From NCBI GenBank assembly GCA_027886175.1, contig JAJNNQ010000018.1:23603001-23667000 (forward strand): a stretch of 64,000 nt of DNA. The letters are read 5' to 3'. This document shows, one piece after another, positions 25,031 to 39,592 of the stretch; the stretch's first letter is position 1; each line of letters begins with the position of its first letter. The notes under the pieces are model-generated. The model worked only from the letters and a program-made list of their open reading frames with translations, searched no databases and was not told the origin of the DNA. The DNA is from Phylloscopus collybita. Lineage: Eukaryota > Chordata > Aves > Passeriformes > Phylloscopidae. A program made the translations under genes and the position numbers.

Positions 25031-28000
25031 GCCAGCAAACTGGAAACCAGCTGCTTGCCCAACCCTCGCCAGCAGCCAGGCTGTTGTCATTGCTATTTGC
25101 TTTACATCAGCTCTGTTTAGTTTGGCAGGCTGAGGGCAGCAGGTTCAATCCGGGCGATTTTACGAGGGCTGGTTCCTGTCCCACACCCGTCGGTGGGGAA
25201 CACGGCGTACATTGAGGATACCCTCGCCCTGCAGCCCCAGGGCAGGAAAGGGTGCGGCTGAAATTAGTGTTTGCTTCTCAAGGGCAAGCCTGAAGTGCCG
25301 GTGTTTGGGAAGGTAATCAGCGGGCGTGAGAAAAGGCTTTCTGCACGGTCACGGCATCTCCCCGCATTCCGCGGGTACCCGGTCACCTGCTCCCGGAGAC
25401 CGCTGGCCGTGTGGGAACGTGCGGGTAGGTGGTCAAAAGCAGGGATCACGCCTGGGCTTTGGAGCTGCAATGCAGAGCATGTCCAAAGCCACCCGCCAGG
25501 GCTGGAGGGATATCCCATCAGGACGTGTACTGTCCCACAGCCTTTGCCCCCGGCACTGCCTGCTGACACCCGCACAGGGGGGATGGATGCTCCTGATGCA
25601 TCCAGGCAGCTGGTGCCCATGGTATGAGGGCTTCTCCTCCCTGTTTCATGGAGGTTTGTTTGCATGAGAAGATGTTTACATGAGAAAGGAAAAATATCAC
25701 TAATTACTCCAATTGTTCTTGCTGTTCCCCTTGTCCCAAAAGAGGCTGTCTGCCCTCTGGCCCCACCCCAGGGCGCAGGCAACAGTGCTGCTAGCACAGG
25801 CACGCATAGCTCCTGGGCTTCGTGGAGCCACAGAGACCAATTAGCCCAGTGTCCTCCTCATTTGCTCATGTCTTGTCTCTGTCAACTGGATATTTTCAGC
25901 GCCCTATGCTGGCAGCCAGGGCTGCCACTGGGTTGCCACCCTGTCTGCTACAGGGCCTCACCTGCAGGAAGGGAGGGAGCAGTGGGGCAGAGGACAGGGA
26001 AGGACCAGCAGAGCAGAGGACAGAGTTCAACACCCAGAAGTGCATCTGCCCAACCCTATCCCTGCTGCTCTATCCCCAATCTGTCCTGCCCTGTGTCACA
26101 CAGGCCCAGCTGAGTGATGCTGTGGGACAAGAGCAAGCAAGCTGAGATGTGAGGGGGGTGGCAATGTAGCCCTGTGGTGCTCCTAGTCCCCTCCTGTTTG
26201 AGTCGTATATTTCATTTCTTTGCACTAGACATAGGAGCGTGTAGACATATGTCAAGACAGTTCAGAGAGCTGACCTGGATGGAAACAGAACACTTTATTT
26301 CAGCAGGTTTTATTTCAGAAGGTCAGCTCAGACCACTTGCTGCTCAGGCTTGCCATGGGCTGAACTGCCAGGATACCCTCCCCACTGGGGGACCCCATTC
26401 CCAATTCCTTGCAAGGTCCAGTTCTCAGCTGTGGGGTGGGGAGTTGCCCTCTTGTGCTACCCCACAAGAAAACCTGCTGCTGTCTTTTTTCAATCTGTCC
26501 TTTGCCATTTTATCACGGTGAACTGATTGAGAGCAGAGTCAGGAGTCAGCCAGTGCATGGGGAAGGCTAGGTCCCATGCCAGGAAGAGTGGGAAAAGCCA
26601 GCCTACGGCAGCTCGGCTTGCATTGCTGCAGAGCTGCAACCTGAGTGGATGGGCACTTGCCTGTGCTGGCACGACACAGGGTGTGGTGCTGGCAGCTATC
26701 CAACTCTCTCTGTATCAGCTGATCCAAATCTGGGAGGCACAGCCAGCACCTTCTGAGCCAAGCCGGGGAGCACAGTGCTGCTCAGGAGCCTTGCAATGAG
26801 CTGTGCTGGAGGACAACTAACCCCACAAAGACAAAAGCTCCTCTGCCAGAACAGCTCCTGGATCTGGTTTGCCAGGCAGTTGTGTATAGTGTTGTGCTGG
26901 CACAACAGGGAGGATCTGAGCGAGCTCTGTGGAGTTGGTATTGCTTACACCACTTCAAACAGCCTCAGCAGCAAAATAGTGTAAACATGGCCACAGAGGC
27001 TTCAAGCTATCAGGGCTCCAGTTATCAGCAGAGTCTCTGAGTACAAGCCTGGGGCACATCTCTACTGAATTGCTGCACTAGGAAAGAGAGCTGGAGCTGA
27101 GCTCCTGCAAGAGGGCTTGTCCTTTCACACAATATTTGAATATATTTGCACTTCTCTGCAGAACTGAGAGGAGGCTAGTTGGCTGCTCTCCCATTCCAGT
27201 ATATTCCAAGTCTATAACATTTTCACTCCCTGAAGTATTTTAGTTTCTTCGTGCATTTCTTGTTTGCTCTGGTGCCAGTTCTGGCAGGTTTAGTGACCTT
27301 TGCCCCTGGGCAGCATTCCACATCAGTATTGGAGGGGGCTGCGTTACTGCATTACTGTGCAATAGCATTACTCCTCTCCTGTGTCCACACCCTATCTGTA
27401 GGGGCTTACAGAGCTGCTGCACTCTCCACACACATACTCTCCCTCCACACTGGCATAATCTTTGGGACGCTCCCCCATATCTTACACTCCTCCTCTCGGC
27501 TCTGATTATCCTCTCCCTCCCTAGCAAGAAGGAGCACTCTGGAGTGAACTACTCACTGCGATCGTGACTGTTGTGAAACAGTTTATCTTCCTACGGGAGC
27601 GGCAGCCTTGCCTGTCAGCCTGTGCCTGGCGCTCACAACGCCTCCAGCGCTCACAACCCCGCTTCCTTCTCCCTGACGTGCACATATGCACGCTCCTGCA
27701 CGCACACCCGGCCCTCCTCCGGCATGCCTTTTGCGCCCGCCGCTTTCCCCGGGGATTGTGCCAACAAAGGGGATGCGGTGGTGTGCTGAGGGGGCTGGGG
27801 CTCCTGGCGCCAGTGGGGGATGCATGAGGAGGACAGATATGGGTCCTGTTGGGAACAGCCCAAGGATGTAGTTCTCCCACCCCAGCCGGTTGCAGATTGG
27901 GTGGGCGGGTGGCGGTTGCACATGGACCACAGCCCCCTTGTCCTGCGGGTTGTCCCTCACCCAGCAGTGCCTCCTCGGGAGCAGCCAGACAGAAGTATGG

Positions 28001-29240
28001 GCATTCAGGCAGGCACATGCCCGGAGGGGGAGGGAGTCGGATGCCGTGGCCACCGCAGAGGCTCGGCGGTGTTCCCAGGAGGTGACTCTTTAGGAAGTGG
28101 GTGCGTCCTGCCGGTGCCACGGCGGGAGGCCCAGCGGGAACTGCGTGGGAGCGAGGAGAGCCACGGAGCAGGCTGGATCCTAGCCTGACCCCTGGTCATT
28201 AGGGAGAGGGCGGCTTTGACATGAGTCAGCAGGAGAGCTGAGCACAGGGTAAGCAGTACCCAGAGACTGGAGAAGCAGGGAGGTGCCAATCAACATCGTG
28301 ACACGTCCTAATTACTTTAGCTTGTGCTATTAAATTTGCTTGCTTGTACAAGAAACAAAAGCAAGAGGCATTACCCAAAACTCCCTCCAGGCAGTGGGCT
28401 CTAGCACCTTACCCAGATGTTGGCAGACTCTTCCTAGGTCAGACACAGAAGGGAGTCTTGGTCATGCCACCTCTTGCCAAAAATTCCCAAGCCGGCAAGC
28501 CCAAAGCTTGCTGCCCTGCCTCGCTAGCCTGGGACCAAGCACCGGAGCATCGCTGACGAATATACCAGCCGTGAGGGCCGGGCGCGGAGGAGCCACAGCC
28601 CACATGGGCGAGAAGTCCTGCGTAATGTCTCGGCTGCCTGTGGTTGGGAAATGGCCATTGCGCGGAGGCTGGGCGCTGCGGTCAGCTGCGCGGCCAGGAT
28701 CCCCACCGGCGCCTTACCACGTAGTGCCTGACGTGCGGGAGGTCAGCCCGGGGAGCGGCCCCTGGGGTGTCGCAGCAGCTCGGCCAGACAGACAGAGGTA
28801 CCCCAGAGTAGCAGGGACCACAGGTAGCTAGGGCAAGAGCCCCCCACATCTCCTGCATCCAACGGCAGCAAGCTGCACGGCACCCAGTGCCAGTGCTTGC
28901 CTGGCTCTGCCAGGCACCTCCGTGGCCCCATGGGCCTCCCGCACACCCGCACAGGTCCCGCCGGGAGAGCAGCCTTCTCCTGCTGTGGCTGCTGCTGCTG
29001 CCACCTAATGGAGCCGCTCCTCTTGCCCGGGTGAGATGAGAGCGGCAGTGCTCTGCGGCGGCCGGCCAAAGCTTGCAGACCCCGGGCAGCCCGCTGCCCT
29101 TGTGCCCGTGCCCGCTGTGCTGCTGGGGGAGCACGTGTGATGTGCTGGCTCTGGAACGGGTGAGACCCCTGGGTGTATGTCACACCGCACGGCAAGGAGG
29201 AGAGCCAGTCTCTCCCTGGAGATGGTCACCCTGAACCTCG
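25030..29240. other. Intergenic, moderately GC-rich
   Basis: Patches of higher G+C (27600-28150, 28550-29110) have no recognisable exon, RNA gene or repeat. Overlapping frames on both strands argue against coding. Confidence 0.55.
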
Positions 29241-30086
29241 TACACACGCTCTGTACACACACACACAGGGCACACACAGGGCACGCACACACAGGGCACA
29301 CCCACACGGCACACAGGGCACACACAGCACACACACACACACAGGGCACACACACACACACACACACACAGGGCACACACACACACACACACACAGGGCA
29401 CACACACACACACACACGGCACACAGAGCACACACACAGGGCACACACACACGGCACACACACACACATGGCACACACACACACACGGCACACAGGGCAC
29501 ACACACACGGCACACAGAGCACACACACAGGGCACACACACACGGCACACACACACACATGGCACACACACACACACGGCACACAGGGCACACACACACA
29601 GGGCACACAGGGCACACACACACGGCACACACACAGGGCACACACACACAGGGCACACACACACAGGACACACACACACACAGGGCACACACACACACAG
29701 GGCACACACACACAGGGCACACACACACACACGGCACACACACACACAGGACACACACACACACAGGGCACACACACACAGGGCACACACACACACATGG
29801 CACACACACACACGGCACACACACACACACGGCACACACACACACAGGGCACACACACACACAGGGCACACACACAGGGCACACACACACACAGGGCACA
29901 CACACACACGGCACACACACAGGACACACACACACACGGCACACACACACACACGGCACACACACACACAGGGCACACACACACAGGGCACACACACACA
30001 CGGCACACACACACACAGGACACACACACACAGGGCACACACACACAGGGCACACACACACACAGGACACACACACACACGGCACA
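29241..30086 (+). repeat. CA-rich minisatellite with GG-punctuated units
   Basis: About 845 bp of CA dinucleotides broken every 10-24 bases by GG, giving units such as GGCACACACACACA, with occasional CAGAGC, CATGG and CAGGAC variants. A 91-bp block at 29418-29508 is followed by an identical copy at 29509-29599. Long frames of alternating Cys/Val or His/Thr residues on both strands are artefacts of the repeat, because each strand is open in several frames at once. Confidence 0.97.
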
Positions 30087-31420
30087 CCTGGCCCACGCAG
30101 CCACACAGAGGTCTCGGCTGCCGGCAGCCAGCGTCCGAGCCTCTGGTTTGTAGTGGCTGAAAGCAAAGCAGCTCCCAGGCGACGTGGGTCATGGCAAGAT
30201 GCTTTATATAACCCACCGCCACAGAGAAAACCAAAATAGCTGCCTCCCTGCTGCTCAGTTCGTCTCTTCCATCAAACACGGATAAAATTAGAGCAGGCCG
30301 TGACGTGCACCTACGTCTGCGCAGGGACTCCAGGGAGACGGAGGGAGCCGGCTCAGGGCTCTGCCATTAGTGGCACAGCCTGCCAGAGCTTTCAAGTAAG
30401 ATCTGTCAGCCAGGCTGGTGTGTGGCCGCAGGGGATAGATGTGTGGAAGAGGAGGCGGCAGGGGGGAACACGGCTGCCGAAGGCTCACGGGGACGGCTCC
30501 ATGCCTCATCGCTGCCTTTTGGGAATGCAGGCTGAGTGCTCACACAGGCTGGGCTTCAGCGCTGCGCTGACCTTTGCTTTCCCAGCGCGGACATCACCGT
30601 GGGCGGAGCGGGGCTTCTCTCAAGGCTCTGGATTCACAGCGTCTGAGACCAAGCTCCCGAGCAGAGAAGTACTGGAATAGGAATACTTCTGTCAGAGCTT
30701 TCTAGCAAACTTGCTTCTATGGGCTGGAACCCCAGAGCTGGTGCTGTCCCCTGGGAGGTGACCTGCAGAGCTGGCCAGCTCCCCTTGTCCGCTGACTTTG
30801 CAACCTGGTAGATCCGTAAGCTGTGTAGTATTGAAAGGAGCTGAAAAGCTGACTCAGAAAACATGTGTGGAGACTCAGACCCTTTTAAGAAAACAAACAA
30901 ACAAACAAAAAACCCCAAACAAAACCCAGGAGAAAAGCCTAGAAAGAAGCTGGAAAACAGTCACTCACACTCCTGTATAGACAGATAGATTAGGTCTGAG
31001 GCTTTCCCTGCTGACATGAGAAATCTCAATCGCTCAAAGCTCCTCATTACTGGGTAAAAGTAATAGTGTCATTGTTCAAAGCACACACAGATGAAGGTGT
31101 CTAACTTTTGGATATGTTTGCTTTGATATTTTTTGCCTGGTTTACTAGTCTGAACAGAGGAGAGGAGCAGGAGTGTGGTCATCTGTTATTCTGTGACATT
31201 GCTGTGCTCTTTGACTTTGGGCACAACTTTCCCTGATGTCTGTGTGTCTGTATGGGTGCTTTGATGTCCCATCCTGAATTCTGGGGGTAATGTTCTCCAT
31301 CCTCATTCAGCTGACAAGTTGAAGACTTGTGAAGGAAAGCAAGTTAGTATAACGTCAAACACTAAAGATGACAAGAGCCCTGGAGAAAATTGCTGTGTTT
31401 TTCCTTATTTATGGAGAAAC

Positions 31421-31450
31421 AACAACAACAACAGCAACAACAAAAGACAA
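31421..31450 (+). repeat. (CAA)n-type short repeat
   Basis: An interrupted run of CAA/AAC triplets with one CAG. Confidence 0.8.
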
Positions 31451-31631
31451 AAGATTTAAAACTGTTTTCCTATCCTGAGGAGCCTGTGCCCACTTGTGAA
31501 GGCAACACATGCTGCGTCCCCTGGACCTCTGCCACCTTCTTCCTCCACCTCTGTCATATGACAGTGCTGAATATGTCTCCTTTTGGAGAGGTGGCTCGGA
31601 TCCCAGACAGATCCTGAAGACAGGAGTCACT

Positions 31632-31652
31632 GATATATATATATATATATAG
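31632..31652 (+). repeat. (TA)n microsatellite
   Basis: Ten TA dinucleotides. Confidence 0.9.
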
Positions 31653-34600
31653 CAGCATGGCAAGAGGTGAGTGAGACAGCCACAGGAGCAGTTCCTCATG
31701 CTGAGCTCAAAAAAACCTAAACTCCAAACCACTCAGAACAAATTAAGTCTGTTCATCTTCCCCATGAGTTCCTGGAGGTGAAAGCTCAACAGGTGAGAAG
31801 TGGCTGGATAGAGGAGGAATATCTGTGTCACATGGTGAGGTCCCTCCTCACTCAGTCCTGGCCTCAGCCTGGCAAGGCCAGCTGGAAGCTGCTTGCATAT
31901 CCTTGGGGACACTGTTTGCTGGGTATCCATTGATTTCTGTTATCTCATGGGTTTCTGAGGTATTGCCCTGCTGCAATCCAAATGTCAACAGTACGATGCA
32001 GAACACTTGGTGTGTCCCCTGTGCCTTCTGTTATCTTCTCCTCCTTTGGCCCATGACAATTCCACGGATAGGGAGTGCCTGGAGTGGCACAGACTGGTGT
32101 TGTGTATTCAGTGAGGCAGTTCAGAAAGTGTGTTTGGGAATCAAAGGACTGTGCATCAAAATCCAGCTTCCCTGGGTTGGTACCAAGGTCTGTGTGACTC
32201 CCCCAGCCACAAACTCCTCAATGCACAACTCAGTGCAGCCTCATGCCCCTGTGATGCTAATCCCAGCGGGCCCTGCCCAGTGCTGTCCATGACAATGACC
32301 CCACGTGCAGGCAGAGCTCCTGGTGCTTCTTGCCACTAGGCAGGGGGCATTCATCCTCTGGCTGCCCAGGTTGCCAGGTTCTTTCATTCCACTGAAATAG
32401 TTTGTTTATTTGTAGAAGAAAGCCTCTGAAAGAGCAGAAAAGACAGAAGTAGAAAGGGCCAGCAAGAACGGGACAGGCCAGGAGGGGCCATAAAACACGT
32501 CCTTTCCCCAGAAGCCACAGGTCAGCCCTGCTCAGGCCAGGCTGGCTATTGTTGAAGAGTTATGAGACACCAAAGGCAGGTGAGGCAGCCAGGAACCAGC
32601 TGCTGGGAAAGTGGAGAGAAGGTCACACATCTCCACAGTCCAGAATATTGTAAGCCTTTTGTGCTTCCACTGCACTCACACCTTGCCTGTGCCTTCTCCT
32701 ACAAGTCAGCTCTTAAGGACCGGAAGATGTAACACATGCACACGAAATATCAGGGTATATTTGTTGCAGGAAAGGGCAGGAGAGCATTGTGATACAGTCT
32801 GGGATTTCCCCGAGGCTGTTGGAGGACTGGTTTTACTAGCGGGATCTCTGCTGGGATGAGATGAATGAGAAGCGGGATTAATTTGCAATCCCTCTTACGT
32901 CAACACTTGACAGAAGACTTAATGACTGGGATTTCCCTCTGATTATCCTGAGGGAAATGGAGATCATTCTATGAGCTCTCGTCCAGTGTCAGGCAAAGAG
33001 CCATTCTCAGGCTGTTTGAGTCTCTTTAGATGTCAGGAATAAAAATTGTTTCCTGTGAGCAGCAGCAATGAGTATTCTGGCACAACTGTGGTCTGAAAAG
33101 GATACTTACAACAGGAGCATCTTTTTCCTCAAACCCTCAGCATATTCCTCTTTCATAACTGTTCTGTAGCTCAAAATAACCTGTCCTGACAGCTGGTGTT
33201 ACTTGCATAAAGAGGAAGCTGATGTCCTCAATGAGGTCAAAGGGAAGAGCACCCTGTCTAGACCAACATCCCTGGGGATTTCAGCCCCTGCCTCCTGGAA
33301 AACCCCCTGGTCCAGAATTGCCCTGGTGAGTCAGAGCCACTTGCACAAAGCCAGCACTGAGACAAACTCCAGAGCTATCCCATCACTCTGACACCTCTGG
33401 GGAAGGCTTCTGCAGGGCAAAGGAAATTTCCACTTTGCTCTTACCACTTGATCCTCATCGGTCTTCATAGCCATGCTGCAAGATGGATGAGAACCTGTGA
33501 TTACACATCCTATCCATCTTCACCGTGTGCTTTTCCATTCCCTCCAGCTAGAATGCATTCCTTGTGCAGCTCTCCAAAAAGCCTGTCTACTGATACTCGC
33601 CATATCAGACATTGCAATGGCCAGCCAGGTCTCTGGTGCTCACTGAGACAGGCACGCTTGCAAGGCTTGTATGGTCCACTGGCCTTAGGCATGGTGCTTA
33701 GGAGTGACTCAGTGACTTGCTGCCTATGGCCAACAGTGAGCAAAGCAGTATCTCCAAAGTACCTCTTCCCTGGATTTTGGGGTGCCTCCTGCACCCCACC
33801 CAGCCTAGCAGCTCAGTCTGCCCTTGCAGAAGGAACTCCTCAATGCAGAAGTTGCCCATCTGCACCAAGTGGCCATGGAGGCTGTGGTTTGGGTGAGCCA
33901 TTCTGCCCCCAGAAATCTTGCTGTAGGGGAGTTATTAATATTCCTATTGCCCACGTGCCATGCTGACTATCTTCCAGAGATAAGTGCTCTGCTCATGTGC
34001 CTGTGGAGAGAGGGGACTTCCCAGGCCTAATTCAATGCTTCCCATTCCTGCTTTCTTACACACCAATCTCTGCCGAGGCTATGAATATGTCCTGCTGAAT
34101 CAGTGTTCATCCAGCCAACTTCCCTTTTTCACAAGGGGAAATATTTATAATCTAACAGTCAAGCCACCACGCAGTGCAGCTGGTGGAAGACATCCAATAA
34201 ACATCCCATCTAGCTGCTGCCTTTGCTGCCAAGCCTCCTCCTGAGAACTGGTGACTTGAGCAGCATTCAGCTGCTCTGTTGTTGATATACAAGAGCTAAT
34301 ATTCATTATGCTGTTTGTGGGATGCTGGTTATTCTGACGAGTTGCAGGAAGGAATGTTCTTCATGTTAATCTTCAAATAATCAGCAAGGTTGTTCTGAGT
34401 TGAAAAAAACATGTCAGTCTGGGAGAACTCATTAAGCGTTCTCTTCAGTGGGGATCCAGGCTTGGTACTCCCCATTAAATCTAGCATGAAGATATCTTTG
34501 AAATAGATAGTGTTGCTGTGCATAAATGTCTTCTTTTTATTCTTACCAGGTGATATGAGGATAATATAATTCAGAAATCATGGCTCCATAGCTACAGCTG

Positions 34601-37600
34601 AGATTAATTTTGTGTTTCAAATTAGAAATTCGAGCTCTCTATTGTCTTAGTATTTCCTCCCCAGTGTTCTTGCACTTACTCTCAATGTATAAGAAGGAAA
34701 GATCTAAGAACAGACAGATAAAAATGCTAAATATCTGAAAAGTTAAAAATAATTAAAATTAGGCCTTGAAGAAATACAGCTTCTAGTAACAAAACATTTC
34801 GACATTTAATCGTCACTGTCATAGAATAATAAAAAGACTTCAGGCTTCCTACACAGTAAAAGCTTCTTGCTGTCATGTGCAAAGCCTACACGAGCGTGTT
34901 TACTTTTTTAATTCCTGAGTATTTTTCACATTACTTTTGACATGTGAAAGTCTCTCTGGATGGTTACATTAAGAATTCAGTTTGGAATTCTTCTTTTAAA
35001 GATGCCACTGAAGTCACAGCTTGTCTTAACTGGAAATCATTTGGAAGAGTTGTCCTTAGACACACTGATACTCGAGCCTAACCTGGTACTTCCCCTCAGT
35101 TGCTGTCTCCTCGTAGCTTAGGCAGCCATCTTCCTTGAGAGTGAAATTGTTTATGATCCCATCAGGTACAACTGGAGGACAGGTTCTGTGACATCTTGCT
35201 GTTACCAAAATCTGAAACTGATTTTAAGGAAATACCTTTACAGGTATTGGACAGCAGCTCTGGAAAGCATCTGATTAAAGAGTTCAGCAATATTAAAAAG
35301 CATTGAAATATAGCTGGCAGAAAGATCCAGATTTTTAAAAGTGAGTGTATGTTTTAAAAAAGGACAGTGCATCTTCTTCTGAGGGCCTCTGGTTAGGTCT
35401 CACTCAGTTGTTTGATGCTGGAGTAAATACATCCTGTCTTTCTGCTGTGGACTTCTTCATTGTCCTGTGCCATATCTCTAGCCTTTATCAGAGAGAGGAC
35501 AGTGGAGGAGCTGGTCTGAGTGGTCTGGAAGCTGGCCTGGGGGTCCCCATCAGGTGGCAGGGATGAGGTGAATGAGGACTCGAGCTGAGCTGCAGGGAGG
35601 TGGACCTGGCCAGCCACCTCTTATTTAAGATGCTGTGCACTGGTAAGGACACAGCTCAGTCACACTTCTGCAGAGCATCAATACACAATGTAACTGCTGA
35701 TTAGACCTTGATTTCAGCATAAATTCAGTTTGAAGAAACTGGAGAGAGATTTATCTCACCAGATTTAGATGTCTGGTTGAGGATGAGAAGACCTCTCTAA
35801 AATAACTTCTTTGTCTCCATTGCTTGGAAAGGAGATGCAGCCCTCATGGCCCATGAGATGCAGAGCGACGCATTTAATCAGATGGATCCCAGCTATGGTG
35901 TTTTAAGAAAAAGTAACTATAAAGTTATGCCCCAAACACCAAATGTACTCTCTTCTGTGTTGTTTTGAGCCTGCACAGTGATTCACAACTGACAGAAAAA
36001 TAATGGTATGACTTAACAGTGGAGAGTTTACCTGTTGAGACAAGACAATACCGTAAGCTTCTAATTTTTTAGAGTTGTGGCTTAGGTAACAAAACCTCTT
36101 TCGTAGAGATTCTTGAAAGCCTGTGTAAACAGTAATTTGTTACCCTCCTTGAGCAGAGGTCAGAGGAGGACAGGGCTGGGGCTTGAGAGAAGGTAACAAG
36201 CCAGCTGCTTCTTGCAGAGGTTGGGGGTTTCTAGGTGAACTCTGTATTGGTGTTTGCTGGAAAAGTTAATCTCAGTGCTGTTGCTGGTGAGCAGGAAAGG
36301 CCAGCAGGCCTCTGCTGGACAGGGAGCTGGCATGGTTCATGCTACTGGGGCTGTGGGAGAAGCAGGGCTTTGCTTGGAGCCATCTGTTTGGAATGGAAAG
36401 GGATATGGGCTTCCCTTGAGTTCCAGGAGGGCAGTAGGTGAAAGTTGCTGGGAAATGAAGTGGGAAGTTTCCTCAAAAAGATTGGGGGGCTGTCAGGATG
36501 GTACTTAAAAGCTGAAAACTTTCCTGGCAGCAGGAGAGATGAGAGAAAAACTATGAATGCTCGCTTCCTCAAAGTGGTTGGTTTGTGATTGAATCTGGGC
36601 TGTCTTTGATGAAGGATGTTTTGTTTCCCTAAATGAACTCATAATTTAGATTAAGCCCCATACACTTGATTTCAAGCAATTAACATCCAAGCAGGATTTT
36701 GAAGTACTTTGTAGGAATAACTTTAGTTACTTGGTGAAATGGAAGCAGATACATATAAATATACTGTAACAACAGTTTGTCTCCTCAAAGGATTCAACTT
36801 AAATGATTCCTGGTATCTAAAGCTATTTTGTTCCATGCCTCTTACCCAAATGCTGTAGATTTTAGCTATGTGACCAGCACACGGTACATGTGATCTCTGG
36901 GACAGATTACAGGAGAGACAAAGCAGTGCAATGCTGTTTTATGGCTGTTTAGCCACTGGTTTATTTTTAGTTGATTGAATAACATCTCTATCTGGATTGT
37001 GATCATGATGATGACTGTGAGAGTTATATCCCAGCAATGAGTTCAAATATAGCCCCTTAAAAGAAGTGGCCTTGCACTTTCTAGAAGTGGTGGATAGATA
37101 ATTTTGCATGGTTAGTAAAGAGACTGATTAGCATCGTAAACCTTATGTAATTTTTATAGCATTTTCTCAGTAGCTTGTAGTGGATTGCCAGGTGCAAGGC
37201 AGAATGCAAAAGGATTAGAGCATAAAAGTAAGTTTAGAATAGTTTTTAAGAGGAACATTGTTTCAATTTTTATTGTCCAAAAGAAGAAAATGCAAAAATG
37301 CCACAGCAGCTGACGCAGAAGGAGTGAAAAAAAAAGGTCTAATTACGTAATTCATACACATTCATACACATTGTTTCATGGAGAGTGCAAATTAGTGTTG
37401 TTTTCTGCCATTTACCATAGACAAAAGATACATTTTGGTGTGGCAGAAATTCACTACTGCTAACACTCTGTGAACTTTGTCAGTCGGGAAAAATTAGAAA
37501 TTTGTTGGGAAAAGGCACATTTTTTTCAATGGCCTTTGCTGTCTCATTCTATAGAGACATCCAAAGGTTTCCATTGCTCTTTTGCTAAAACAGAACTGAA

Positions 37601-39592
37601 AGCTGAATAATTCATTGATTTCTTCATCATTTCAAGACAGCAATAAAATGCCATTAGGTATATTTGGAAAGATAAAAGATATATTTTATCACATGAAGAA
37701 AATGGTTTGAATTTTGTCAGTGTGTCATGATTGGCAGCTGATGTTAATGTTTATTTTGGGGATACACCCATTTGTCTGTGGATTGGTGGCAGTGAGAACG
37801 AATACCTGCTTCCAGCTGACTGCCGAGCTCCCACAACGCTTAACGCAGCAGATTAAGTTAAATAGGTCACAGCTTCATCTGGAGAGTTGTGTAACAAGTT
37901 ACCAATCTCTCCTTCACCTCTGCTCAGGGTTTTCGAATTACAGGAAGCATTTCATTTTGTTAGCCTCCACTATGTGGAAACATTAAGGCATGTCCCTGCA
38001 AGACTGTTATTTCCTAACCTGCAGCTGAAAGGATCTTCAAATGCTTTCCCTCTGCTGTAAGTTACTTAGCACACTCAAGGGAGATTGCCCCATCGCATGT
38101 TTAAGTGCTGTAAAGAGCTGGGGATTGTGAAGAGACTCAGAGCAGCTCTGTACCATTTTATTTCATAACACACTGAAGCACTAAAGGATCTCTGAAGGGG
38201 GTTTATAATTAGATCTGACCTTGCTTATGTGGCACTTTCTAGAATAAAGCATCCACAGAAGGAGACTACAACAGAAAGCAGGGGATAAATTTGTTGGTCA
38301 TAAACGTAACTCATCTAAAAATGTACTACGACAAAATGGCCACATAGAAAGGGATTGTAGTCAGTCATATATATGTTGTTTGATGGTTGAGTTCACACTT
38401 TGATTTCAGAAAACGAGGCTACTTCAACAGGAGTGAACTACTTTCTCTGGAAAATAAGGCATTATTGAATGTTTTAAACATGTTACAAGGCTGGATACAT
38501 ATCATTGGTTTGAGGAATGTTCTGACTGAAGAAATTTGTCAATCTGTGCCTGTTTCATCAGGAATTTTATGGTACAACATTTCATATCTTCATATTCTAG
38601 TAATATGTGTGCCTTAGATTTTGTGAAATAATAGCTATTTCTGCCTGAAGTGCTGCAATGGAAAGAATGTTTCCATTTGCAAATATACTTTGACATATTG
38701 CAGAAAGAGTGAAATATTTATTTTATTGTAGTTACATTTCCAAATAATTTAACTGTCCAAGTAAGGAAAAGTTTGTGAACTGGTAAGAGAAATAAAAATG
38801 TATTGAAATATCCATCAAGTGACTGTAAAGCCCACTTTAAAAATAAACTGGAGCTTAAAGTAATGGCAAGGGTCTAGTGCTGGGAGGTTTTTGTTGTTTT
38901 GGTGTTTTTTGTGAAAGGGTTTTTTTTGTGAAGGTTCTTTTTATTTCCCTCCAAGCAATGAGGTGAATCCACCACTGTACATTTGGGCTTAGTGCCTGTT
39001 TCTGAAGGAGAGCTTCATCATATTTTCTCAGTAAGTATGAGCACAAGCAGGTAAAAGAGCTGAACTGTTCTTTAAAATGCTCTGCAGGTGAACATCCAAG
39101 CATGAAATTTACCACTTAAAGCCTCTTCAGATTGAAGTTTGTACCGGCTCCTTGTTATTGTTTGTCATTAAAGACATGTTTTGACCAGAGAGAGAACACA
39201 GCTGGTGATGTTTAAGGAACAGAAGTGGAACAATGGTGTAATTTTTTTTTTACTCAAGTTAAAAGAAATAATTTTTTTTTTTTTTTTTGCTTTCTAGCAA
39301 TGTTACTATCCACGTCTTTCTTCCTGCTTTTCCTTAGATCTTAGCACGCCCAAATATTTGCAGCTGATCACAGGAGCTGATTACACCTGTGCAATGTTCC
39401 TCCTCCCTGCTGGCAGGTTACGCCGCAGAACAAGTCCCTGCTGCCACTCGTGTGTGTTCTTCCTGGCAGCTCCACTCCCAGGCCAGGAGGCGGGGAATGG
39501 AGATGATGTGGTGCCGGGGGAAGCAGCAGCAGCCCAAAGCTGGACACTGGTTACTTAATGCTATCTTCCTAAAGAGTAAAATGTATCAAGAG

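Larger units (their letters stand above)
30090..39590. other. Intergenic between the CA minisatellite and TMED10
   Basis: No gene recognised. Simple repeats are listed separately. 34.3-38.9 kb is distinctly A/T-rich and repeat-poor and may hold conserved regulatory elements. An AAAC-rich tract lies at 30890-30930, T/G tracts at 38885-38945, and poly(T) runs at 39241-39251 and 39271-39288. Confidence 0.55.

Noticed and set aside
29005..30279. Very long overlapping frames (up to 424 codons) of Cys/Val or His/Thr repeats on both strands
   Set aside because: They are translations of the CA/GG minisatellite. Several frames on each strand are open together, which is what a stop-free repeat gives.
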